64,000 nt of DNA from Streptomyces sp. 378. Lineage in GTDB: Bacteria > Actinomycetota > Actinomycetes > Streptomycetales > Streptomycetaceae. Below, piece by piece: positions 8,355 to 16,039 of this stretch. Every line of letters begins with the position of its first letter. Position 1 is the stretch's first letter. Position numbers and translations under genes: made by a program. Where the stretch lies: contig NZ_JASKMS010000033.1 of the NCBI RefSeq assembly GCF_030124145.1, positions 1 to 64,000 of the forward strand. The letters run 5' to 3'. The notes under the pieces were generated by a model that saw only the letters and a list, made by a program, of their open reading frames with translations, made no database searches and was not told the DNA's origin.

Positions 8355-8912
8355 TCACGCCTCCTTGAAGGGGAAGCCGAGGTGACGAAGGAGCGCGCGG
8401 CCCTCAGCGTCGTTGGTCGCCGTGGTCACCACGGTGATGTCCATACCCCGGGTGCGGTCGATCTTGTCCTGGTCGATCTCGTGGAACATGACCTGCTCCG
8501 TGAGACCGAAGGTGTAGTTGCCACGGCCGTCGAACTGCTTGGGGGACAGGCCGCGGAAGTCGCGGATGCGCGGCAGCGCGAGCGACAGGGTGCGGTCCAG
8601 GAACTCCCACATGCGGTCGCCACGGAGCGTGACGTGGGCACCGATCGGCTGGCCCTCACGCAGCTTGAACTGCGCGATGGACTTGCGAGCCTTGGTGACG
8701 GCCGGCTTCTGACCGGTGATCGTGGTGAGGTCGCGGATGGCGCCCTCGATCAGCTTGGAGTCGCGGGCGGCGTCGCCCACACCCATGTTGACCACGATCT
8801 TGACGAGACCGGGGATCTGCATGACGTTCTCGTACTTGAACTCGTCGCGCAGCTTGCCCGTGATCTCGTCGCGGTACTTCTGCTTCAGACGCGGAGTGGT
8901 GGTGGTAGCCAT
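8355..8912 (-). CDS. rplE: 50S ribosomal protein L5
   Basis: Binds 5S rRNA and contacts the P-site tRNA. The 185-residue protein has PGLVKIVVNMGVGDAARDSKL, the GQKPAVTKARKSIAQFKLREG segment typical of the family (shown here in parts), and FGLTEQVMFHEIDQDK. Its ATG overlaps the rplX stop by one base. Confidence 0.98.
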   Translation of the reverse strand: MATTTTPRLKQKYRDEITGKLRDEFKYENVMQIPGLVKIVVNMGVGDAARDSKLIEGAIRDLTTITGQKPAVTKARKSIAQFKLREGQPIGAHVTLRGDRMWEFLDRTLSLALPRIRDFRGLSPKQFDGRGNYTFGLTEQVMFHEIDQDKIDRTRGMDITVVTTATNDAEGRALLRHLGFPFKEA

Positions 8913-9235
8913 CAGATGTCCTCACCCGTCCGCTTGGCAACGCGGATCTTGTTGCCTTCGTCGTCGAAGCGGTAACCGACGCGGGTCACGACCTTGTTGC
9001 CGTCCTTCTCCACGACCAGCTGGACGTTGGAGACGTGGATCGGCGCCTCGGTGGTGACGATGCCGCCGGCCTGCGAACCGCGAGCCGTCGGACCGGCCTT
9101 GGTGTGCTTCTTGACCCGGTTGACACCCTCGACCAGGACGCGGTCCTCACGGGGGAAGGCCGCGATGACCTTGCCCTGCTTGCCCTTGTCCTTACCGGTG
9201 ATGACCTGGACCAGGTCGCCCTTCTTGATCTTCAT
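8912..9235 (-). CDS. rplX: 50S ribosomal protein L24
   Basis: Assembly-initiator protein of the 50S subunit. The 107-residue product begins MKIKKGDLVQVITGKDKGKQ, the KOW motif, followed by EGVNRVKKHTK. It lies 2 bp after rplN and overlaps rplE by one base. Confidence 0.98.
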   Translation of the reverse strand: MKIKKGDLVQVITGKDKGKQGKVIAAFPREDRVLVEGVNRVKKHTKAGPTARGSQAGGIVTTEAPIHVSNVQLVVEKDGNKVVTRVGYRFDDEGNKIRVAKRTGEDI

Positions 9236-9237
9236 GC

Positions 9238-9606
9238 TTACAGCACCTCCGGCGCGAGCGAGATGATCTTCATGAACTTCTTCTCGCGCAGCTCCCGGCC
9301 GACCGGGCCGAAGATACGGGTGCCACGAGGGTCGCCGTCGTTCTTGAGGATGACGGCGGCGTTCTCGTCGAAGCGGATGTACGAGCCGTCCGGACGGCGG
9401 CGCTCCTTGACGGTGCGAACGATGACCGCCTTGATGACGTCACCCTTCTTCACGTTGCCACCGGGGATCGCGTCCTTGACGGTGGCGACGATGACGTCAC
9501 CGATACCCGCGTAGCGGCGACCGGAGCCACCGAGCACACGGATGCAAAGGATCTCCTTCGCACCAGTGTTGTCGGCGACACGCAGTCGCGACTCCTGCTG
9601 GATCAC
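9238..9606 (-). CDS. rplN: 50S ribosomal protein L14
   Basis: Large-subunit protein that contacts 16S rRNA across the subunit interface. The 122-residue product begins MIQQESRLRVADNTGAKEIL and has the L14 signature around GDVIVATVKDAIPGG. It is the first gene of the spc operon; the 104-bp spacer before it holds two hairpins that probably mark the S10/spc boundary. Confidence 0.98.
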   Translation of the reverse strand: MIQQESRLRVADNTGAKEILCIRVLGGSGRRYAGIGDVIVATVKDAIPGGNVKKGDVIKAVIVRTVKERRRPDGSYIRFDENAAVILKNDGDPRGTRIFGPVGRELREKKFMKIISLAPEVL

Positions 9607-9634
9607 GTCTATCTCCTGATTGTCTGCCGGTTCC

Positions 9635-9705
9635 CGGGGCGGAGCGCGAAGGACTCACGCTTCGCCCCGAGCCTGGCGGAACGATGCCTAGGGGGTCCCC
9701 CTAGG
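9635..9705 (-). terminator. Two hairpins at the S10/spc operon boundary
   Basis: Two inverted repeats fill the rpsQ-rplN spacer. Positions 9687-9705 are a perfect 9-bp palindrome (CCTAGGGGG-T-CCCCCTAGG) starting 6 bases past the rpsQ stop. Positions 9635-9669 pair over 14 bp with two G-U-type mismatches and a 7-base loop. The place corresponds to the S10/spc operon border known from E. coli, so termination followed by a new promoter is plausible. Confidence 0.65.
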
Positions 9706-9710
9706 AGGGA

Positions 9711-9998
9711 TTACTTGGCCTTCTCGAGGATCTCGACGACGCGCCAGCGCTTGGTCGCGGACAGCGGCCGGGTCTCCATGAGGAGGACACGGTCGCCGAC
9801 ACCCGCGGCGTTCTGCTCGTCGTGGGCCTTGAGCTTGCTCGTACGGCGGATGACCTTGCCGTACAGCGCGTGCTTGACGCGGTCCTCGACGGCGACGACG
9901 ACGGTCTTGTCCATCTTGTCGCTGACGACCAGACCCTCGCGGGTCTTGCGGAAACCGCGGTCCGTCTTGGTCTCTTCAGTCACGTTGCTCTCGCTCAT
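9711..9998 (-). CDS. rpsQ: 30S ribosomal protein S17
   Basis: Primary 16S rRNA binder with an OB fold. The 95-residue product has RKTREGLVVSDKMDKTVVVAVE and the family GDRVLLMETRPLSATKRWRVVE. The N-terminal 12 or so residues (MSESNVTEETKT) are an actinobacterial extension. Its ATG overlaps the rpmC stop by one base; it ends the S10 operon. Confidence 0.98.
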   Translation of the reverse strand: MSESNVTEETKTDRGFRKTREGLVVSDKMDKTVVVAVEDRVKHALYGKVIRRTSKLKAHDEQNAAGVGDRVLLMETRPLSATKRWRVVEILEKAK

Positions 9999-10222
9999 CA
10001 GGCGCTCTCCACCGTCTCGATGCCCAGCTCGCGCTCACGCATCAGGGTGTAGATCCGCGCGATGTCCTTGCGGACGGCCTTGAGCCGACCGTGGTTCTCG
10101 AGCTGACCCGTCGCCGCCTGGAAGCGGAGGTTGAACAGCTCTTCCTTGGCCTCGCGGAGCTTGGCAAGGAGCTCCTCGTTGCCCAGCTCGCGCAGCTCGG
10201 ACGCCTTGGTACCGGCCGACAT
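9998..10222 (-). CDS. rpmC: 50S ribosomal protein L29
   Basis: Helical hairpin protein beside the exit tunnel, near the site where trigger factor and SRP dock. The 74-residue product begins MSAGTKASELRELGNEELL and includes KEELFNLRFQAATGQLEN. The ATG at 10222 overlaps the rplP stop by one base; a GTG three bases upstream is an alternative that adds one residue. Confidence 0.96.
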   Translation of the reverse strand: MSAGTKASELRELGNEELLAKLREAKEELFNLRFQAATGQLENHGRLKAVRKDIARIYTLMRERELGIETVESA

Positions 10223-10641
10223 CACGCTTCACCTGCCTCGCGCTTGACGATCTTGCACTTCATCGGCAGCTTGTGAGCCGCACGGGTCAGGGCCTCGCGC
10301 GCGATCTTCTCGTTGGGGTACGACAGCTCGAACATCACGCGTCCGGGCTTGACGTTGGCGATCCACCACTCAGGAGAACCCTTACCGGAACCCATGCGGG
10401 TCTCGGCGGGCTTCTTGGTGAGGGGGCGGTCCGGATAGATGTTGATCCAGACCTTGCCGCCACGCTTGATGTGGCGGGTCATGGCGATACGAGCGGCCTC
10501 GATCTGACGGTTCGTCACATACGCCGGGGTCAGCGCCTGGATGCCGTACTCGCCGAACGCGACCTCAGTACCACCCTTGGCCATACCACTGCGCTTGGGG
10601 TGGTGCTGCTTGCGGTGCTTGACCCTACGGGGGATCAGCAT
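10222..10641 (-). CDS. rplP: 50S ribosomal protein L16
   Basis: Helps position the aminoacyl end of tRNA near the peptidyl transferase centre. The 139-residue protein begins MLIPRRVKHRKQHHPKRSG and has the family signature RIAMTRHIKRGGKVWINIYPD and MGSGKGSPEWW. It lies 5 bp after rpsC. Confidence 0.98.
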   Translation of the reverse strand: MLIPRRVKHRKQHHPKRSGMAKGGTEVAFGEYGIQALTPAYVTNRQIEAARIAMTRHIKRGGKVWINIYPDRPLTKKPAETRMGSGKGSPEWWIANVKPGRVMFELSYPNEKIAREALTRAAHKLPMKCKIVKREAGEA

Positions 10642-10646
10642 GTCGG

Positions 10647-11474
10647 TCAGGCCTCCGTTCCGGTGCTCTCAGCCGGAGCGGCAGCGGGAGCGTCGGCCTT
10701 GGGGGCCTCGGCAGCCGGAGCCTGCTGCGGCTTACGACCGCGCCCGCCACGCTCGCCACCACGGCCACCGCGGGCCGGGCGGTCAGCGCCACCACGGGCC
10801 GGGCGGTTACCCGCACGGGCGGCGGCGTTCTCGGCGCGGACCTCGGCGATGTTCTTGACGTCGCCCTTGTAGATCCAGACCTTCACGCCGATGCGGCCGA
10901 AGGTCGTCTTGGCCTCGAAGAAGCCGTAGTCCACGTTCGCGCGGAGCGTGTGCAGGGGCACACGGCCCTCGCGGTAGAACTCCGAGCGGGACATCTCGGC
11001 GCCACCGAGGCGGCCACCGCACTGGATCTTGATGCCCTTGGCGCCGGCCTTCATCGTGCCCTGCATGCTCTTACGCATGGCGCGACGGAAGGAGACGCGG
11101 GAGGAGAGCTGCTCGGCGACGGCCTGGGCAACCAGCTGAGCGTCCGTCTCGGGGCTCTTGACCTCGAGGATGTTCAGCTGGACCTGCTTGCCCGTGAGCT
11201 TCTCGAGGTCACCGCGGATGCGGTCGGCCTCGGCGCCACGGCGGCCGATGACGATGCCCGGACGAGCGGTGTGGATGTCCACACGCACACGGTCACGGGT
11301 GCGCTCGATCTCGACCTTGGAGATGCCGGCGCGCTCCATGCCGGACGTCATCATCCGGCGGATGGCGACGTCTTCCTTGACGTAGTCCTTGTACAGCTTG
11401 TCGGCGTACCAACGCGACTTGAAGTCGGTCGTGACACCGAGCCGGAACCCGTGCGGGTTTACCTTCTGGCCCAT
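10647..11474 (-). CDS. rpsC: 30S ribosomal protein S3
   Basis: S3 lines the mRNA entry channel and has helicase-like activity with S4 and S5. The 275-residue protein has the KH domain (RPGIVIGRRGAEADRIRGDL) and the C-terminal domain (GRLGGAEMSRSEFYREGRVPLHTL). Residues from about 215 on form a low-complexity tail of RGG, proline and alanine, a common actinobacterial extension. Its start overlaps the rplV stop (TAATG). Confidence 0.98.
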   Translation of the reverse strand: MGQKVNPHGFRLGVTTDFKSRWYADKLYKDYVKEDVAIRRMMTSGMERAGISKVEIERTRDRVRVDIHTARPGIVIGRRGAEADRIRGDLEKLTGKQVQLNILEVKSPETDAQLVAQAVAEQLSSRVSFRRAMRKSMQGTMKAGAKGIKIQCGGRLGGAEMSRSEFYREGRVPLHTLRANVDYGFFEAKTTFGRIGVKVWIYKGDVKNIAEVRAENAAARAGNRPARGGADRPARGGRGGERGGRGRKPQQAPAAEAPKADAPAAAPAESTGTEA

Positions 11475-11821
11475 TACCGGGTTCCTTCCTTGCTGCTGAC
11501 GACCACGGTGATGTGGCTGGTCCGCTTGCGGATCCGGTAGGCACGGCCCTGGGCGCGCGGACGGAACCGCTTCAGGGTCGGGCCCTCGTCGACGTACGCC
11601 TCGGAGATGTAGAGGCTGTCGACATCGGTGTGGTCGTAGTTGTGCGCGGCGTTGGCGATGGCGCTGTCCAGCACCTTGCCGACCGGCACGCTCGCGGCCT
11701 GCGGGGCGAAACGCAGGACCGCCTGAGCCTCCGTGGCGTTGAGGCCACGGATGAGGTCCACCACGCGGCGGGCCTTCATGGGCGTGACGCGGATGTACCG
11801 CGCCTGGGCCCTGGCTTCCAT
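11474..11821 (-). CDS. rplV: 50S ribosomal protein L22
   Basis: Its long beta-hairpin lines the peptide exit tunnel. The 115-residue product begins MEARAQARYIRVTPMKARRVVDL and ends in the hairpin and RTSHITVVVSSKEGTR. The ATG at 11821 is chosen because GGAAGGA stands 7 bases before it and it matches family starts; a start 30 bases upstream is possible but unsupported. Confidence 0.96.
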   Translation of the reverse strand: MEARAQARYIRVTPMKARRVVDLIRGLNATEAQAVLRFAPQAASVPVGKVLDSAIANAAHNYDHTDVDSLYISEAYVDEGPTLKRFRPRAQGRAYRIRKRTSHITVVVSSKEGTR

Positions 11822-11863
11822 GGTTGTCCTTCCAGTGTCTGTCATGGTCATTCCACCCCGCGC

Positions 11864-12145
11864 TTAGCGGCGCTTCGACTTCCGGTCGTCCTTGACGTGA
11901 CCCCGGAAGGTGCGGGTCGGCGAGAACTCGCCGAGCTTGTGGCCGACCATCGACTCGGTGACGAACACCGGAATGTGGGTCTTGCCGTTGTGCACCGCGA
12001 GCGTGTGGCCGAGCATGGCCGGCACGATCATCGAGCGACGGGACCAGGTCTTGATGACGTTCTTGGTGCCGGCTTCGTTCTGGGCGTCCACCTTCTTGAT
12101 CAGGTGGTCGTCGACGAAGGGCCCCTTCTTCAAGCTACGAGGCAT
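11864..12145 (-). CDS. rpsS: 30S ribosomal protein S19
   Basis: Forms a complex with S13 in the 30S head. The 93-residue product begins MPRSLKKGPFVDDHLIKKVD and has the signature GHTLAVHNGKTHIPVFVTESMVGHKLGEF (given here only as family evidence in parts). It follows rplB by 12 bp. Confidence 0.98.
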   Translation of the reverse strand: MPRSLKKGPFVDDHLIKKVDAQNEAGTKNVIKTWSRRSMIVPAMLGHTLAVHNGKTHIPVFVTESMVGHKLGEFSPTRTFRGHVKDDRKSKRR

Positions 12146-12157
12146 CTCAACCCGTCC

Positions 12158-12994
12158 TTAGCGCTTCTTGTTCGTCTTGCGGCGGCGGACGATGTACTTG
12201 TTCGACGCCTTCTTGGGCGAACGAGTACGGCCTTCCTTCTTGCCCCACGGGGACACCGGGTGACGACCACCCGAGGTACGGCCCTCGCCACCACCGTGCG
12301 GGTGGTCCACCGGGTTCATGACCACACCACGCACGGTCGGGCGAACGCCCAGCCAGCGCTTACGGCCCGCCTTACCCCAGTTGATGTTGCTCTGTTCGGC
12401 GTTGCCCACCTCACCGACGGTGGCGCGGCAGCGCACGTCGACCAGGCGGATCTCACCGGACGGCATGCGCAGGTGGGCCATGGAGCCCTCCTTCGCGAGC
12501 AGCTGCACGGAGGCGCCGGCGGAGCGGGCGAACTTCGCGCCGCCGCCCGGACGCAGCTCGATGGCGTGCAGCGTGGTACCGACCGGGATGTTGCGCAGGG
12601 CAAGGTTGTTGCCCGGCTTGATGTCGGCCCCGGGACCGTTCTCGACGCGGTCACCCTGCTGCAGGTTGCGCGGGGCGAGGATGTAGCGCTTCTCGCCGTC
12701 GGCGTAGTGCAGCAGCGCGATGCGCGCGGTGCGGTTGGGGTCGTACTCGATGTGCGCGACCTTCGCCGGCACGCCGTCCTTGTCGTGACGACGGAAGTCG
12801 ATCACGCGGTAGGCGCGCTTGTGGCCACCACCCTGGTGGCGGACGGTCACACGACCGGAGTTGTTACGGCCACCCTTGCTGTGCAGGGGGCGGACCAACG
12901 ACTTCTCCGGCGTGGACCGCGTGACCTCGACGAAGTCGGCGACGCTCGAGCCACGACGGCCCGGCGTAGTCGGCTTGTACTTGCGGATTCCCAT
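12158..12994 (-). CDS. rplB: 50S ribosomal protein L2
   Basis: Essential for subunit association and peptidyl transfer. The 278-residue protein begins MGIRKYKPTTPGRRGSSVAD, has the OB and SH3-like domains, and carries the near-invariant histidine loop GVVMNPVDHPHGGGEGR. It lies 40 bp after rplW. Confidence 0.98.
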   Translation of the reverse strand: MGIRKYKPTTPGRRGSSVADFVEVTRSTPEKSLVRPLHSKGGRNNSGRVTVRHQGGGHKRAYRVIDFRRHDKDGVPAKVAHIEYDPNRTARIALLHYADGEKRYILAPRNLQQGDRVENGPGADIKPGNNLALRNIPVGTTLHAIELRPGGGAKFARSAGASVQLLAKEGSMAHLRMPSGEIRLVDVRCRATVGEVGNAEQSNINWGKAGRKRWLGVRPTVRGVVMNPVDHPHGGGEGRTSGGRHPVSPWGKKEGRTRSPKKASNKYIVRRRKTNKKR

Positions 12995-13034
12995 TTCTCA
13001 GTCCTCGTCCGATATCGGACGATCCGGACCGCCC

Positions 13035-13454
13035 TCAGGCGGTCGGACCGCCGAAGATGTCGATACGGTCGCCCTCTGCGAGGGTCACGATCGCGCGCTT
13101 GGTGGACGCGCGCTGGCCGAAGCCCGTGCGGGTCCGCTTGCGCTTGCCCTGGCGGTTGATCGTGTTGACCCCGGTGACCTTGACCGAGAAGACCGACTGC
13201 ACGGCCTGCTTGATCTGGGTCTTGTTGGCGTTCGGGGCGACGATGAACGTGTACTTGCCCTCGTCGAGGAGCGCGTAGCTCTTCTCGGAGACGACCGGCT
13301 TGAGCAGCACGTCACGGGGGTCCGTGAAGGACTTGCTCAGCGGGGTCTCGACGGTGTTCTTGCCCTCGGCGGCGTGGCGGCGCGCCTTGGCGACGCGCGC
13401 GGCCTTGGCCTTCTTCGCCGCCTTGGAGGCGATAGCGGGGTGACGGATAGCCAT
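13035..13454 (-). CDS. rplW: 50S ribosomal protein L23
   Basis: Exit-tunnel protein that docks trigger factor, SRP and the translocon. The core, from DPRDVLLKPVVSEKSYALL on, is standard. Before it, residues 1-45 form an alanine- and lysine-rich extension (MAIRHPAIASKAAKKAKAAR and on), which lengthens the protein to 139 residues, as in other Streptomyces. The ATG overlaps the rplD stop by one base. Confidence 0.97.
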   Translation of the reverse strand: MAIRHPAIASKAAKKAKAARVAKARRHAAEGKNTVETPLSKSFTDPRDVLLKPVVSEKSYALLDEGKYTFIVAPNANKTQIKQAVQSVFSVKVTGVNTINRQGKRKRTRTGFGQRASTKRAIVTLAEGDRIDIFGGPTA

Positions 13455-14110
13455 CAGACCTCGCTCCCTTCGGTGTCATTGGCCTTCGGGCCGGACACGA
13501 AGGACTCGAAGGCGGCCTTGGTGAAGACCACGTCGTCCGAGACGAGAACGTCGTACGTGTTCAGCTGGCCCGGCTCCAGGATGTGGACCTGGGGCAGGTT
13601 GCGGGCGGACAGCCACGCGGCCTCGTCGGCGCGGTCGATGACCAGGAGCAGGTTCTTGCGCTCGCTGATCTTGCCGAAGAGGGTCTTCGCGGCCTTCGTC
13701 GAGGGGCTCTCGCCCTCGATGACGCCGGAGACGACGTGGATGCGGTTGTTGCGGGCCCGGTCGGTGAGGGCGTGGCGCAGGGCCGCGGCCTTCATCTTCT
13801 TCGGGGTCCGCTGCGAGTAGTCACGCGGCGTGGGGCCGTGGACGACGCCACCGCCGGCGAACTGCGGCGCACGGGTCGAGCCCTGACGGGCGCGGCCGGT
13901 GCCCTTCTGGCGGTACGGCTTCCTACCGCCACCGCGGACCTCGCCACGACGCTTGACCTTGTGCGTGCCCTGACGGGCAGCGGCCAGCTGTGCGACGACG
14001 ACCTGGTGAAGCAGCGGAATGCTGATCTTCTCTACGTCGAAGATCTCGGCCGGGAGCTCAACGGTCCCGGCGGTGTCGCCGGAGGGCGACAGAATGTCAA
14101 TGGTGCTCAT
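13454..14110 (-). CDS. rplD: 50S ribosomal protein L4
   Basis: L4 reaches into the exit tunnel beside L22 and, in E. coli, represses the S10 operon. The 218-residue protein has the extended loop KVKRRGEVRGGGRKPYRQKG and GTGRARQGSTRAPQFAGGG, where macrolide-resistance changes occur in other species. The C-terminal domain contains LLVIDRADEAAWLSARNL. It follows rplC by 5 bp. Confidence 0.98.
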   Translation of the reverse strand: MSTIDILSPSGDTAGTVELPAEIFDVEKISIPLLHQVVVAQLAAARQGTHKVKRRGEVRGGGRKPYRQKGTGRARQGSTRAPQFAGGGVVHGPTPRDYSQRTPKKMKAAALRHALTDRARNNRIHVVSGVIEGESPSTKAAKTLFGKISERKNLLLVIDRADEAAWLSARNLPQVHILEPGQLNTYDVLVSDDVVFTKAAFESFVSGPKANDTEGSEV

Positions 14111-14115
14111 AGTCC

Positions 14116-14760
14116 TCAGGCCCCCTTGGCCGCGGTGCGGACCAGGACGAGGCCGCCGTTCGGACCAGGTACCGCGCCCTTGATGAGGAGCAGGCCCTTC
14201 TCCGCGTCAACGGCGTGAACGGTCAGGTTCTGGGTGGTGACCCGCTCGTTGCCCATGCGACCCGCCATGCGGAGGCCCTTGAACACACGGCCCGGGGTGG
14301 CACAGCCACCGATGGAGCCGGGAGAGCGGTGCTTGCGCTGGGTGCCGTGTCCGGCGCCGAGGCCCTTGAAGTTGTGACGCTTCATGACACCGGCGAAGCC
14401 CTTGCCCTTGCTCTTGCCGGTCACGTCGACCTTGATGCCGGCCTCGAACACCTCAGCGGTGATCTCCTGGCCGAGGGTGTACTCGCTGGCGTCAGCGGTA
14501 CGGATCTCGACGAGGTGGCGGCGGGGAGTGACGTCGGCCTTGGCGAAGTGGCCCTTGAGGGGCTTGTTCACCTTGCGCGGGTCGATCTCGCCGAACGCGA
14601 TCTGGACGGACTCGTAGCCGTCGGTGTCGTTCGTGCGGACCTGGGTGACGACGTTGGGGCCGGCCTTGACGACGGTGACCGGGACGACACGGTTGTTCGC
14701 GTCCCACACCTGCGTCATGCCGAGCTTCTCGCCCAGGATGCCCTTGATCTGCTTAGCCAT
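14116..14760 (-). CDS. rplC: 50S ribosomal protein L3
   Basis: One of the first proteins to assemble on 23S rRNA, with a loop reaching the peptidyl transferase centre. The 214-residue protein begins MAKQIKGILGEKLGMTQVWD and has the KGFAGVMKRHNFKGLGAGHG loop and GSIGGCATPGRVFKGLRMAGRMG in parts. It lies 17 bp after rpsJ. Confidence 0.98.
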   Translation of the reverse strand: MAKQIKGILGEKLGMTQVWDANNRVVPVTVVKAGPNVVTQVRTNDTDGYESVQIAFGEIDPRKVNKPLKGHFAKADVTPRRHLVEIRTADASEYTLGQEITAEVFEAGIKVDVTGKSKGKGFAGVMKRHNFKGLGAGHGTQRKHRSPGSIGGCATPGRVFKGLRMAGRMGNERVTTQNLTVHAVDAEKGLLLIKGAVPGPNGGLVLVRTAAKGA

Positions 14761-14777
14761 CGTTCAGATCACCGGCC

Positions 14778-15086
14778 TCAGAGCTTGATCTCGATGTCGA
14801 CACCGGCCGGGAGGTCGAGTCGCATCAGAGAGTCAACGGTCTTGGGGGTCGGGTCGAGGATGTCGATCAGGCGCTTGTGCGTGCGCATCTCGAAGTGCTC
14901 GCGCGAGTCCTTGTACTTGTGCGGCGACTTGATGACGCAGTACACGTTCTTCTCAGTGGGCAGCGGCACCGGGCCCGCGACCGACGCACCAGTGCGAGTC
15001 ACCGTCTCGACGATCTTCTTCGCCGAAGAGTCGATGACCTCGTGGTCGTAGGCCTTGAGCCGGATGCGGATCTTCTGTCCCGCCAT
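14778..15086 (-). CDS. rpsJ: 30S ribosomal protein S10
   Basis: Head protein of the 30S subunit that also binds NusB and NusG in antitermination. The 102-residue product begins MAGQKIRIRLKAYDHEVIDS and has TGASVAGPVPLPTEKNVYCV and LDPTPKTVDSLMRLDLPAGVDIEIKL. It heads the S10 operon. The upstream leader carries an element shared with rpsL (15143-15170). Confidence 0.98.
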   Translation of the reverse strand: MAGQKIRIRLKAYDHEVIDSSAKKIVETVTRTGASVAGPVPLPTEKNVYCVIKSPHKYKDSREHFEMRTHKRLIDILDPTPKTVDSLMRLDLPAGVDIEIKL

Positions 15087-15492
15087 GGCTACTAGTAGTC
15101 CTGTCTCTCGTAACGCTCTGGAACCCGGTGTTCACTTCGTTCTCTCCGACCCACGCGGTCGGGCGTGTCGCTCTTCCGCTGACACAGATGCCCCTTGTTC
15201 GAACATCCCTCCAGGGATTGCGCACGGCCCTTCCGGAACCGCAGACCGGGACCTAGAAGGCCACCGGGTGCCTGGTCGGTGCCGCACTGACACTTCCCGG
15301 AAGATTCCCGTACGTCCGCCCCAGCGCTGCCGTGGTGGCAGTTAGGGCGACGAGTACTGTGGGACTCGCTTCCGGTCCCCCCGGCGGGAGGCGCGCAGCA
15401 TCAACACTCGACCGAGCAACTCGGACAGTCTGCCATATGGGGCAGGGCCGACGCCAATCGAGCCGAGGAGAATACCCCGGGGGTGACGTAGG
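15087..15492. other. rpsJ leader and spacer, no gene seen
   Basis: This 406-bp stretch separates rpsJ from the immunity-like gene of the RHS locus. It must hold the S10 operon promoter. The recognisable part is the 28-bp leader element at 15143-15170. The remainder shows no ORF with coding character and no convincing terminator for the RHS unit. Several GC-rich short inverted repeats occur at 15370-15380. Confidence 0.7.
15143..15170 (-). promoter_or_regulatory. Leader element shared by rpsJ and rpsL (rpsJ copy)
   Basis: Reads CGACACGC, then CCGACC-GCGT-GGGTCGG, then AGA on the minus strand, 57-84 bases before the rpsJ ATG. It matches 32747-32774 ahead of rpsL at 27 of 28 positions. The centre can form a 6-7 bp stem with a four-base loop. 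Whether it works as DNA (promoter region) or RNA (leader) is not known. Confidence 0.7.
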
Positions 15493-15993
15493 TCAAACCG
15501 GGGCGGCCGTGGGCTCTCCGAAGGACGCCAGGAAGTCATTGACAACACTCCTGGAGAACGGGTCCGTGTCCGGATCCTCCGGGGTGACGATGCTGACGGC
15601 GTAGTACTCGGACAGCAGGAGGCCCGTCCCTTCGACGGCCGCCGCGTTCTCCTGGGAGGAAGCATGGACCCCGGAAACCGTCGTCGCGTGCAGAGGCTGC
15701 GCGTGATGACGGTAGAAGACGGCGTAGGGACCTTGCCCCTCGACGTCGAGGGCGTAGCCGTGTTCCTCCCAGAAATCCTCCATCTCCTGGCCGGAGCTGA
15801 AGGTGACGATCCCCGAGAGGCCGTCGTTCTCCGGTTCGGGCAACCGCCAGTCGGCCGGGACGCCGGGCGGGAGCGGTTCCCCGTACAGGAACATCTCTGG
15901 CCACCGCTGCCGGCCGAGTCGAACGAAACGGCGCATGCCCTCGGGGAACGACGCGTCCACGACGAAGTCGGTCGAGTGTCCGGTGAGATCCAT
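15493..15993 (-). CDS. Probable immunity protein for the RHS toxin (unassigned family)
   Basis: A 166-residue acidic, soluble protein beginning MDLTGHSTDFVVDASFPEG, with no signal peptide or membrane segment. I do not recognise a named family. It lies 46 bp downstream of the RHS toxin gene on the same strand, exactly where cognate immunity genes of polymorphic toxins are found, and shares its transcription unit. Features seen: aromatic-rich stretches (RQRWPEMFLYGEP, DFWEEHGYALD) and a long central part without basic clusters. The ATG at 15993 was chosen because a longer frame would overlap the toxin gene. Function as immunity is inferred from position only. Confidence 0.65.
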   Translation of the reverse strand: MDLTGHSTDFVVDASFPEGMRRFVRLGRQRWPEMFLYGEPLPPGVPADWRLPEPENDGLSGIVTFSSGQEMEDFWEEHGYALDVEGQGPYAVFYRHHAQPLHATTVSGVHASSQENAAAVEGTGLLLSEYYAVSIVTPEDPDTDPFSRSVVNDFLASFGEPTAAPV

Positions 15994-16039
15994 AAGAGTG
16001 CCTCGCGGTGGTGTAGGAGGTGTACAGCGGGTGCTTCGG

